From Streptomyces sp. TRM49041 (GTDB lineage: Bacteria; Actinomycetota; Actinomycetes; Streptomycetales; Streptomycetaceae): a stretch of 39,443 nucleotides of DNA. The position numbers were made by a program, and so were the translations under genes. A model generated the notes under the pieces. That model saw only the letters and a list, made by a program, of their open reading frames with translations, did no database searches and was not told the DNA's origin. The DNA lies in NCBI RefSeq assembly GCF_008271805.1, contig NZ_VSRY01000013.1, forward strand, positions 1 to 39,443, read 5' to 3'. Shown here piece by piece: positions 10,128 through 16,591 of the stretch (position 1 is the stretch's first letter; the number at the start of each line of letters is the position of its first letter).

Positions 10128-11085
10128 GGAGTGTCCGGCGGATCATGCCGACATCCGAGCCGGGTGCCCTTGTCCTGCTGATGAGCGGGGTCTGGTGCGT
10201 GCAGGTGCAAGGCGGAGGAGGGCGTCGATGCGGGGGGGTCCCCCCCTGCTCGAGCGGAGTCGAGAGCTTGGGGGAATCGACAACCGACGACAACGCCGCA
10301 GATGCGCGTGCCAGACCCCGCGGCCCAGGCATGATCCGCCGGACACGACCCAGGGCGGACGCCTTCTGGGCGGCGTCGAGCACACCGTGCAGTGCCTCGA
10401 CGTCCTCCCGCGCCCGCTCGTAGCCGACACCGGTCATGGGGCCGTGCTCGGCCTCGGCCTTGGCCGCGATCAGCTCCCCCAGGTACGCCGGGGCCTCCCC
10501 CACCGTGTCGAGCAGCGTCGGAAGGTGCGCCTCGATCTCGCCCGCCCGCATCAGGTGGATGCCGGTGAGCAGGGCCCTGAAGGTGTAGAGCAGCGGCTTC
10601 AGCTCATGGTTCTTCTCGAAGAGCCGCCACTGGGTGCCGGCGAAGCCCCGGTAGTGATGGGCGTGATGGGTGGTGAGCACCTCCGGTGCGCGCGCGACGA
10701 GTTCGGCGTGCAGGTCGGTGGTGTGGACCACCAACGGCGACAGCAGCTGTTCTAGTACGTAGCCGTTGCGCCGCAGCATCAGCCGGACGAACTTCCGCAG
10801 GTCGTGCGTGACGAGGTCCATCTCGACAGCGTCCCGGTCCCTCCCCCGGGCTCCCGGCTCCTCCGGAGCAGGGAGGTACCCCCATCGGGAACGGGTCTCC
10901 GCCGCCTCCCGCAGCCCGATCAGTGCGTCCACCGGCAGCAGGTGCACACCGCGCAGGTCCACGTCCGAGTCGCGGGACGGGAAGCCGTAGAGGTGGGCGC
11001 CGGAGACTGTGGCGAAGAGCACGGGGTCGGGCTGCTCGGCGACGACGGCGGAGAGGTCCAGGTGTTCGATCACATGATCAAGCAT
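9715..11085 (-). CDS. RlaP-type nucleotidyltransferase, second copy, C-terminus replaced by inserted repeat
   Basis: Same COG3541/RlaP family as the facing gene. The native part is about residues 1-246 (10348-11085). It has SGAHLYGFPSRDSDVDLRG at 28-46, with paired aspartates, and EMDLVTHDLRKF with the likely third catalytic Asp at 90. The frame then enters the inserted element at 10346 and stays open through it and antisense to the first copy until 9715, giving 456 residues, of which roughly the last 210 are not homologous to the family. The usual end of about 20-25 residues (a helix ending VRVRL-like) is missing. A 16-residue Pro/Glu/Gly stretch (67-82) is a second repeat insertion. Start ATG 11085 overlaps the ADP-ribosylglycohydrolase stop by 8 bases. 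Activity is uncertain. Confidence 0.7.
   Translation of the reverse strand: MLDHVIEHLDLSAVVAEQPDPVLFATVSGAHLYGFPSRDSDVDLRGVHLLPVDALIGLREAAETRSRWGYLPAPEEPGARGRDRDAVEMDLVTHDLRKFVRLMLRRNGYVLEQLLSPLVVHTTDLHAELVARAPEVLTTHHAHHYRGFAGTQWRLFEKNHELKPLLYTFRALLTGIHLMRAGEIEAHLPTLLDTVGEAPAYLGELIAAKAEAEHGPMTGVGYERAREDVEALHGVLDAAQKASALGRVRRIMPGPRGLARASAALSSVVDSPKLSTPLEQGGTPPHRRPPPPCTCTHQTPLISRTRAPGSDVGMIRRTLPSRLPGGGVRRAARPRRAGPARERGRGLNGGGPGTGSPRPGRGPVRRGAGTPGGPPPPRRPAASSRTRPAATGPRRASPPAGGHGRRRPRRRPARRCAGGHGSSREAGAGAWRASSGVPPAAGRPLRACGAVTGRTG
10131..10346. mobile_element. MITE-like dispersed element with 19-bp terminal inverted repeats
   Basis: A 216-bp element bounded by perfect 19-base inverted repeats (GTGTCCGGCGGATCATGCC at 10131-10149, its complement at 10328-10346). 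A subterminal pair about 17 bases long (near 10186-10202 and 10304-10320) is also inverted, with few mismatches. The centre holds a G7/C7 hairpin and a CTCGAG-containing core (10234-10275). It has no transposase, so it must be moved in trans. I could not define a target-site duplication. From memory, very similar sequence is scattered through many Streptomyces genomes. It lies between the two convergent nucleotidyltransferases and has altered the end of the minus-strand one. Confidence 0.8.
10842..10883 (-). repeat. Second copy of the repeat core, in frame inside a gene
   Basis: Read on the minus strand, these 42 bases align without gaps to the core of the inserted element (10234-10275). Both begin GGGGGT, share CTGCTC in the middle and end GGGGGA, with differences in between. 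The arms TCCCTGCTCC and GGAGCCGGGA form a hairpin with a 3-base loop. It adds residues 68-82 of the second nucleotidyltransferase without breaking the frame. Confidence 0.6.
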
Positions 11086-12100
11086 CCCAGAGCGCGCCCA
11101 GCGTGAGCAGGTCGCTGCGGTACTCGATGCGTTCGGCCCACTCCTCGGGCCAGGCGGTCGCGCCCAGGTGGGCACCGGCGAAGGCGCCGGTCAGGCAGGC
11201 GATCGAGTCCGAGTCGCCGCTGGTGCAGGCGGCACGGCGGAGGGCGGTGACGGGCTCCTCGGGGAAGAGCAGGAAGCACAGCAGCCCCGTAGCGAGGGCC
11301 TCCTCCGCGATCCAGCCCTCGCCGGTGACCAGGCACGGATCGGTCTCCGGGTTGGCGGTGCGCACGGCCTTGTCGAGTCTCTCCAGCACGGCCAGACACT
11401 CGTCCCAGCCGCGCTCGGCGAAGTGCCGGGGCGACCGGTCCCGGGAGCGGGTCCACAGGTCGCCGAGCCACTTCTCGTGATAGCGGGAGCGGTTCTCGTA
11501 CGCGTACGAGCGGAGCAGCCCGACGAGGCCGAGCGGCTCGGCGCCCTGGGACAGCAGGTACACGGCCCGGGCGGTCAGGTCGGAGGCCGCGAGCGCGGTG
11601 GGGTGCCCGTGCGTGAGCGCGGCCTGCAACTGGGCCGCGCCCGCGCGCTGCTCCTCGCTCAGCCCGGGCACGAGTCCGACGGGCGCGACGCGCATGTTGG
11701 CGCCGCAGCCCTTGGAGCCGATCCGGCTCGCCTCCTGCCAGGGGCGGTCACTGTCCAGCGCTCGGCAGGCCACCAGGCAGGTGTTGCCCGGGGCGCGGTT
11801 GTTCTCGGGCGAGTGGTACCACTCGACGAACTCCTCCCGTACCGGCCGGGCCAGCCGCAGTGGGGCCAGCACGCCGCGGTCCATGGCGGTCCGTATGCCG
11901 CGCGCCAGGGCGAGCGTCATCTGGGTGTCGTCGGTGACGATCGCCGGCCTGGGCAGCTCCATCTCCCGCCAGGGCCCGCATTTGGCGAGGATGGACGGCA
12001 CGTCGTCGAACTCGGTCGGGAAGCCCAGCGCGTCGCCCAGCGCGAGCCCGGTCAGCGCCCCCGTGGCGGCCCTTTTGGTGGTGGTCCTGGCAGCGATCAT
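11078..12100 (-). CDS. ADP-ribosylglycohydrolase family protein (DraG-like)
   Basis: Predicted to remove ADP-ribose from a modified protein, nucleic acid or small molecule, using a dinuclear Mg centre. The 340-residue protein has the diagnostic metal-binding motifs: GLALGDALGFPTE at the N-terminus, TDDTQM at 56-61 and GDSDSIA at 295-301. Cys-containing segments (GSKGCGANMRVAPVGLVPG) match DraG/ARH proteins. The start ATG 12100 overlaps the Nudix/NrtR stop by 4 bases (ATGA), and its stop overlaps the nucleotidyltransferase start by 8, so the three genes form one coupled operon. Its target is not indicated by sequence; no ADP-ribosyltransferase gene is present in the window. Confidence 0.92.
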   Translation of the reverse strand: MIAARTTTKRAATGALTGLALGDALGFPTEFDDVPSILAKCGPWREMELPRPAIVTDDTQMTLALARGIRTAMDRGVLAPLRLARPVREEFVEWYHSPENNRAPGNTCLVACRALDSDRPWQEASRIGSKGCGANMRVAPVGLVPGLSEEQRAGAAQLQAALTHGHPTALAASDLTARAVYLLSQGAEPLGLVGLLRSYAYENRSRYHEKWLGDLWTRSRDRSPRHFAERGWDECLAVLERLDKAVRTANPETDPCLVTGEGWIAEEALATGLLCFLLFPEEPVTALRRAACTSGDSDSIACLTGAFAGAHLGATAWPEEWAERIEYRSDLLTLGALWDA

Positions 12101-12843
12101 GTCGTCGTCTCCCGTCGTTCCGGTCGCAGCAGCGGTGGATGCGGGGCGGTCGCGTCACCCGCCCGGTAGAGAGCGGCCGGTTTCCCCCGTCCGCCGGTGA
12201 GGCGCGGTGGTCCCTCCACGGGCCGTACGAAGCCGGGGGTGGCGAGGACCTTGCGCCGGAAGTTGGGGCGGTCGAGTTCGACGCCCCACACCGTCTCGTA
12301 CACCTGCCGCAGCTCGCCGAGGGTGAACTCGGGCGGGCAGAACGCGGTGGCCAGGCAGGTGTACTCGAGCTTGGCGCCGACGCGTTCGTGGGCGTCGGCG
12401 AGGATCGTGTCGTGGTCGAAGGCCAGCGGACCCCGGGTGCCGTACGGGAGCCACTGGGCGTGGGCCGCGTCGCCGCCGCCGCGCGGCTCCGGCAGACCGG
12501 GGCCGAGGGCGGCGTACGCGACGGAGACGACCCGCATGCGCGGGTCGCGGTCCGGGTCGCTGTAGGTGCGCAGCTGCTCCAGGTGGAGATGGGCGGCGGT
12601 GGCGTCGGACAGGCCGGTCTCCTCGGCGAGTTCGCGGCGGGCGGCGTCGTCGGCGGACTCGCGGGGCAGCACGAAGCCGCCGGGGAGTGCCCAGCAGTCC
12701 TTGTACGGCTCCTCGCCGCGCCGGACGAGCAGGACGTGCAGCCGCTCCTCGCGGATCGTGAAGACGGCGAGGTCGACGGTGACGGCGAACGGTTCGAAGG
12801 CGTGCGGGTCGTATCCGTCGGGGACCTGCGCGGCGGCGTTCAT
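12097..12843 (-). CDS. Nudix hydrolase / NrtR-like transcriptional regulator
   Basis: A 248-residue protein with an N-terminal Nudix domain and a C-terminal winged-helix region, the architecture of NrtR regulators of NAD metabolism, which respond to ADP-ribose-type ligands. The Nudix box at residues 56-78 is complete (G56, E62, R70-E71-L72, E74-E75, G77), so catalysis is possible, unlike some NrtR proteins with degenerate boxes. The C-terminal part contains EFTLGELRQVYETVWG and DRPNFRRKVLATPGFV, typical of the NrtR DNA-binding domain. Start ATG 12843 has GGAG 8 bases upstream; an ATG at 12939 lacks one. It is first in the operon, so it probably controls itself and the ADP-ribosylglycohydrolase (inference). 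Confidence 0.85.
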   Translation of the reverse strand: MNAAAQVPDGYDPHAFEPFAVTVDLAVFTIREERLHVLLVRRGEEPYKDCWALPGGFVLPRESADDAARRELAEETGLSDATAAHLHLEQLRTYSDPDRDPRMRVVSVAYAALGPGLPEPRGGGDAAHAQWLPYGTRGPLAFDHDTILADAHERVGAKLEYTCLATAFCPPEFTLGELRQVYETVWGVELDRPNFRRKVLATPGFVRPVEGPPRLTGGRGKPAALYRAGDATAPHPPLLRPERRETTT

Positions 12844-12900
12844 CGCTGGCTCCGGAGCCTGGGGTGGCGGGTCGTCGGTGTGTGCGGGTGCGCGTACGGG

Positions 12901-12943
12901 CCCCATGGACCTGGTCCACCCCCGTCGGTCCAGGTCCATGGGG
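12901..12943 (-). promoter_or_regulatory. 14-bp inverted repeat in the leader of the Nudix/NrtR operon
   Basis: Perfect arms CCCCATGGACCTGG (12901-12914) and its complement (12930-12943), separated by 15 bases, 57 bases before the chosen start. In the predicted transcript it forms a strong stem-loop. It may be a leader structure or a protein-binding site. The distal arm contains the ATG at 12939, which argues against using that codon as start. Confidence 0.5.
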
Positions 12944-12966
12944 CGCCGTACACCGGGACCCTTAAG

Positions 12967-13005
12967 AGTCACTTTGACTATAAAGCGCGCGGGCGTGCCC
13001 CACAA
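12967..13005 (-). promoter_or_regulatory. Promoter and overlapping palindrome upstream of the Nudix/NrtR gene
   Basis: On the minus strand TTGTGG (13005-13000) and TATAGT (12982-12977) are spaced by 17 bases, a good sigma-70 type promoter. The palindrome AGTCA-CTT-TGACT at 12967-12979 overlaps the -10 and expected start site, where a repressor would act. A TGACT-based palindrome is plausible for an NrtR-type protein, but I am not matching a verified consensus. Confidence 0.5.
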
Positions 13006-13048
13006 GCGCGAAAGCCCGCGACCCTGTGCGGGCCGCGGGCTTTCGCGC
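13006..13048. terminator. Hairpin terminator, 15-bp stem
   Basis: Perfect arms GCGCGAAAGCCCGCG (13006-13020) and its complement (13034-13048) with a 13-base loop. It lies downstream of the pseudouridine synthase gene on the minus strand, after the tandem repeats, and just before the promoter of the Nudix operon, which it insulates from read-through. Confidence 0.75.
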
Positions 13049-13059
13049 GGATCGACGCC

Positions 13060-13120
13060 GGAATGTTCCGGAATATTCCGGGGTGTTCCGGGGGTGTTCC
13101 GGGGGTGTTCCGGGGTGTCG
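13060..13120. repeat. Tandem repeat of 10-11 bp units ending TTCC
   Basis: Five consecutive units, GGAATGTTCC, GGAATATTCC, GGGGTGTTCC and two of GGGGGTGTTCC, followed by a partial GGGGTGTC. The unit length is one helical turn. The second unit is a perfect palindrome. The array begins one base after the stop of the pseudouridine synthase gene. Confidence 0.8.
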
Positions 13121-13121
13121 T

Positions 13122-14231
13122 TTACAGACCGACTTCCTTCATCAGCATGCCGACCTCGGTGTTCGTCAGACGGCGCAGCCAGCCCGACTTCTGGTCACCC
13201 AGCGCGATCGGGCCGAACGCGGTCCGGACCAGCTTCTCGACCGGGAAGCCCGCCTCGGCGAGCATCCGGCGCACGATGTGCTTACGCCCCTCGTGCAGCT
13301 GGACCTCGACCAGGTAGTTCTTGCCGGTCTGCTCGACGACCCGGAAGTGGTCGGCGCGGGCGTAGCCGTCCTCCAGCTGGATGCCCTCCTTGAGCCGCTT
13401 GCCCACCTCACGCGGCAGCGGGCCGGTGATGGCGGCCAGGTAGGTCTTCTTCACGCCGTACTTCGGGTGGGTCAGCCGGTGGGCAAGCTCACCGTGGTTG
13501 GTGAGCAGGATGATGCCCTCGGTCTCGGTGTCGAGCCGGCCGACGTGGAAGAGCCGCGTCTCACGGTTGGTGACATAGTCACCGAGGCACTGGCGGCCGT
13601 CCGGGTCCTCCATCGTCGACACGACGCCGGCGGGCTTGTTCAGCGCGAAGAAGAGGTAGGACTGGGTGGCGACGGTCAGGCCGTCGACCTTGATCTCGTC
13701 CTTGTCGGGGTCGACGCGGGTTCCCTGCTCGACGACGATCTTGCCGTTGACCTCGACCCTGGCCTGGTCGATGAGCTCCTCGCAGGCGCGCCGCGAGCCC
13801 ATGCCCGCCCTGGCGAGCACCTTCTGCAGCCGCTCGCCCTCCTGCTCCGCGCCGGGGAACGTCTTGGGCGTCTTGATCTGCGGCTTGTTCGCGTACCGCT
13901 CGCGGTTGCGCTCCTCGATCCGGGCGTCCAGCTCACGCGTACGCGCCGGGGCCGTGCGGCCGCCGCCCCGCTGGGGCGACTGCCGGGGGCCGCCCTTGGC
14001 GCCCCCACGGGCGGCGGCGCCGCGGCCCCGCTTCGGGCCGTCGGACGTGCCGCCCACGTCGTAGCTGCGCTCCTCGGGGCGGGGCTTGCGGGGCCTGCCC
14101 TGCTTGTCGTCGCGGCTGTTACCGGCACCCCGGTAATTGCCGCGGCCGCCGCTGCTGCCGCGGCCGCCGCTGTTGCCACCACGGCTCCCGCCGTTGTTTC
14201 CGCTGCTGTTCCTGCCGCTGCTGCTTCGCAT
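13122..14231 (-). CDS. Pseudouridine synthase, RsuA/RluB family, with basic Gly/Ser/Arg-rich N-terminus
   Basis: Isomerises a specific uridine in rRNA; by sequence closest to the RluB type. In order: a disordered N-terminal tail of about 115 residues rich in Gly, Ser, Asn and Arg, an S4 RNA-binding domain (ERLQKVLARAGMGSRRACEE), and a catalytic domain with GRLDTETEG, whose Asp is the catalytic residue, and the late LHEGRKHIVRRML. The 369-residue length is greater than in enteric bacteria because of the tail. ATG 14231 overlaps the scpB stop by one base (TGATG). A pseudouridine synthase after scpAB is a frequent arrangement in Gram-positive bacteria. Confidence 0.93.
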   Translation of the reverse strand: MRSSSGRNSSGNNGGSRGGNSGGRGSSGGRGNYRGAGNSRDDKQGRPRKPRPEERSYDVGGTSDGPKRGRGAAARGGAKGGPRQSPQRGGGRTAPARTRELDARIEERNRERYANKPQIKTPKTFPGAEQEGERLQKVLARAGMGSRRACEELIDQARVEVNGKIVVEQGTRVDPDKDEIKVDGLTVATQSYLFFALNKPAGVVSTMEDPDGRQCLGDYVTNRETRLFHVGRLDTETEGIILLTNHGELAHRLTHPKYGVKKTYLAAITGPLPREVGKRLKEGIQLEDGYARADHFRVVEQTGKNYLVEVQLHEGRKHIVRRMLAEAGFPVEKLVRTAFGPIALGDQKSGWLRRLTNTEVGMLMKEVGL

Positions 14232-14833
14232 CAAAGTTCCGTCTTGTCGTCTGCGTCCTCGGAATCCGGTGCATCCGGATCGAACGACGGGACACCTTCC
14301 TGCGTCTCGGCCTCGATCGCGTCCGCCTCGGGGAGGAAGGGCGCGAGCTCGGGGAGTTCGTCCAGGCCGCGCAGGCCCATCCGCTCCAGGAAGTAGTTCG
14401 TCGTCCTGTACAGGATCGCACCTGTTTCGGGTTCCGCGCCCGCCTCCTCCACCAGACCGCGCTGGAGGAGGGTGCGCATGACCCCGTCGCAGTTCACTCC
14501 GCGTACCGCCGAGACGCGTGAACGGCTGACCGGCTGGCGGTACGCGACGACCGCGAGGGTCTCCAGGGCGGCCTGGGTGAGGCGGGCCTGCTGGCCGTCG
14601 AGGACGAAGTTCTCCACGGCGGGGGCGTAGGCGGGACGGGTGTAGTACCGCCAGCCGCCGGCGACGGCGCGCAGCTCGAAGCCGCGGCTCTGGCGGTCGT
14701 ACTCGTCGGCCAGCTCGCGCAGGGCGTCGGCGACCTCGCGCCGGGGGCGTTCGAGCACCTTGGCGAGGTGCTCCTCGGTCGCGGGCTCGTCGACGACCAT
14801 GAGGACGGCCTCGAGGGCCGGCTTCAGCTCCAT
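14231..14833 (-). CDS. scpB: Segregation and condensation protein ScpB
   Basis: Non-SMC subunit of the SMC-ScpAB condensin that compacts and helps segregate the chromosome. The 200-residue protein has the two winged-helix domains of ScpB: an N-terminal ALEAVLMVVDEPATEEHLAKVL and a second region with LTQAALETLAVVAYRQPVSRSRVSAVRGVN. A short acidic tail follows (EAETQEG to DSEDADDKTEL). Its start overlaps the scpA stop by one base, and its stop overlaps the next gene likewise, so dosage with ScpA is probably kept by translational coupling. Confidence 0.96.
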   Translation of the reverse strand: MELKPALEAVLMVVDEPATEEHLAKVLERPRREVADALRELADEYDRQSRGFELRAVAGGWRYYTRPAYAPAVENFVLDGQQARLTQAALETLAVVAYRQPVSRSRVSAVRGVNCDGVMRTLLQRGLVEEAGAEPETGAILYRTTNYFLERMGLRGLDELPELAPFLPEADAIEAETQEGVPSFDPDAPDSEDADDKTEL

Positions 14834-15972
14834 CAGACCTTCTCCTCCTCCTGCCGCACGGCGCGGTCGAACTCGTCGGTCACGGTCGCGACGGCGTCCC
14901 CACCGGTCCAGCGGACGGTGAGCTCCGCCAGCGGGTCGTCCTGGTCGAGGGCGACCGCCCTGTCGCGGTACAGCTCCAGCAGCGCGAGGAACCGGGCGAC
15001 GACGGTGAGGGTGTCGCCCGCGTCCCCGGCGAGGTCCCGGAAGGTGACCTCGCCGCGCTCCCGCAGCAGGGCGACGACGATCTCCGCCTGTTCCCGGACG
15101 CTGACCAGCGGGGCGTGGATGTGGTCCACATACACCTCTGGCCTGGGCTTCGGCTGCATGGCCTTCACGGCGAGCTTGGCGAAGCCCTCGGAGCCGATGC
15201 TGAGGACCACGTCCGGGAGCAGTTCGGCGTGGTGCGGTTCGAGCCCGACCGTACGCGGATAGCGCCGGCCCTCGTGGTCGAGCCGCCCGCTGAAGATCTC
15301 GGCGATCTGCTTGTACGCCCGGTACTGGAGGAGCCGCGCGAACAGCAGGTCGCGCGCCTCCAGGAGCGCGAGGTCGGCCTCGTCCTCCACCTCGGCGGCG
15401 GGCAGCAGCCGAGCGGCCTTCAGGTCGAGCAGCGTGGCGGCGACGACCAGGAACTCGGTCGTCTGGTCCAGGTCCCAGTCGGGGCCCATGGCCCGGATGT
15501 GCGCCATGAACTCGTCGGTGACCCGCGACAGGGCGACTTCCGTGACATCCAGCTTGTGCTTGGAGATCAGCTGAAGCAGCAGATCGAACGGCCCCTCGAA
15601 GTTGGCCAGCCGTACGGTGAACCGCCCGTCCCCCTCACCCGCGGAGCCCTCCGGCACGTCGGCCGGCACGTCGGCCGGCCCGGACGACCGGGCGGGCTCC
15701 GCCGGCTGAGCAGGCTCCGCCGGTTCCGGCGCGGGTGTGCGCTCCGCCGAGTGCGGCTTGGTGACGGCCTGTACGGGGGTACCGGTGCCGGGAGTACCAG
15801 GCTCTGGGGCGACCGCGGGCAGCGGCGCGTCGGCCACCGCTTCACTCAGGTCCGGGGGATGGCCGGCCGGTGCGACGCCCTCCGGGGCCGTTTCGGGCGC
15901 GGGAGGCGGGGCCGGGGGTACGGCTGGGCCTCGGCCCAGGGGGCGGCGTCGGCGGGGGGTGTTCGGGGGCAT
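14833..15972 (-). CDS. scpA: Segregation and condensation protein ScpA, with Pro-rich N-terminal extension
   Basis: Kleisin subunit of SMC-ScpAB, bridging the SMC heads. The conserved protein begins around residue 120 (FTVRLANFEGPFDLLLQLISKHKLDVTEV) and includes the LLDLKAARLLP segment and the C-terminal winged helix (VVARFLALLELYRD). Before it lies an extension of about 115 residues that is almost entirely Pro, Ala, Glu and Gly, with repeats such as EPAEPAQPAEPA; in most bacteria ScpA has no such region. ATG 15972 is the preferred start; the frame is open further upstream but without conserved content. A 70-base gap separates it from the preceding RHH gene. Confidence 0.93.
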   Translation of the reverse strand: MPPNTPRRRRPLGRGPAVPPAPPPAPETAPEGVAPAGHPPDLSEAVADAPLPAVAPEPGTPGTGTPVQAVTKPHSAERTPAPEPAEPAQPAEPARSSGPADVPADVPEGSAGEGDGRFTVRLANFEGPFDLLLQLISKHKLDVTEVALSRVTDEFMAHIRAMGPDWDLDQTTEFLVVAATLLDLKAARLLPAAEVEDEADLALLEARDLLFARLLQYRAYKQIAEIFSGRLDHEGRRYPRTVGLEPHHAELLPDVVLSIGSEGFAKLAVKAMQPKPRPEVYVDHIHAPLVSVREQAEIVVALLRERGEVTFRDLAGDAGDTLTVVARFLALLELYRDRAVALDQDDPLAELTVRWTGGDAVATVTDEFDRAVRQEEEKV

Positions 15973-16042
15973 CGTGGTCCAGGGGCAGCGGGGGCGGCGG
16001 CCCAGGCTACCGGGCGCGCCCGCGCGACGGTGCCCTACGCGC

Positions 16043-16591
16043 TCAGCGGCCGCGCAGGCGGCGTACCAGGATGCTCGCGTCGCCCCGGGACTCCAGGTCC
16101 GCCAGGACCACCGCGACCGCCTCGCGGACGATGCGCCCGCGGTCCACGGCCAGGCCGTGCTCGCCGCGCAGGACGAGACGGGCGTGCTCCAGGTCCATGA
16201 GCTCCTCGGCGGAGACGTAGACCGTGATCTTCTCGTCGTGGCGTTCGCGCCCGCTGGGCCGACGGCTCGGTGAGCGGCGCCCACGCCGCGACGCGGCCGG
16301 TGCCGCGGCGCCCTTGGCGGCCTTGGACGCCCCCGGGCCGGCCGCGGCGCCCCCGGTCGCCGTACCGGACTCGCTCTCGACCGCCGCCGCGCCGCGCGTG
16401 CGCGGCTGCTGCGCGGCCTCGCCGTCCCCCGCCGCCGCGGCGGAGTGCTCCTCTGACGGCGGCGGCTCCTGCTCACCGCCCTGGCCGGGCACCCGGGCGG
16501 CCTCGCCCGTGGCCGGGCGTCGGGGCGACGACGCCTGCAGCGGCATGCCCCCGGTCGTACGGAACAGCTCGTCGGCACCGGGCAGACTCAC
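16043..16591 (-). CDS. ParA-associated basic protein, possible ribbon-helix-helix
   Basis: A 182-residue protein coupled to the ParA gene: its GTG 16591 lies within the parA stop (4-base overlap). The N-terminal two thirds are disordered and Ala/Gly/Pro-rich, followed by a very basic stretch (SRRGRRSPSRRPSGRER). A compact C-terminal domain then begins KITVYVSAEELMDLEHARL and contains GRIVREAVAVVLADL, resembling a ribbon-helix-helix fold: one strand then two helices. Position and composition suggest the DNA-binding or adaptor partner of this ParA (inference), taking the place of a ParB-type gene. I do not recognise a characterised homologue. Confidence 0.8.
   Translation of the reverse strand: MSLPGADELFRTTGGMPLQASSPRRPATGEAARVPGQGGEQEPPPSEEHSAAAAGDGEAAQQPRTRGAAAVESESGTATGGAAAGPGASKAAKGAAAPAASRRGRRSPSRRPSGRERHDEKITVYVSAEELMDLEHARLVLRGEHGLAVDRGRIVREAVAVVLADLESRGDASILVRRLRGR

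Noticed and set aside
10131..10346. Complete insertion sequence
   Set aside because: Only 216 bases and no transposase frame, so it is a non-autonomous element.
13060..13120. Candidate CRISPR array
   Set aside because: Units are contiguous 10-11 bases with no spacers, and there are no cas genes.
14119..14421. Gln/Arg-rich minus-strand frame
   Set aside because: It is an alternative frame across the scpB end and the start of the pseudouridine synthase tail; it has no ribosome binding site or conserved features.
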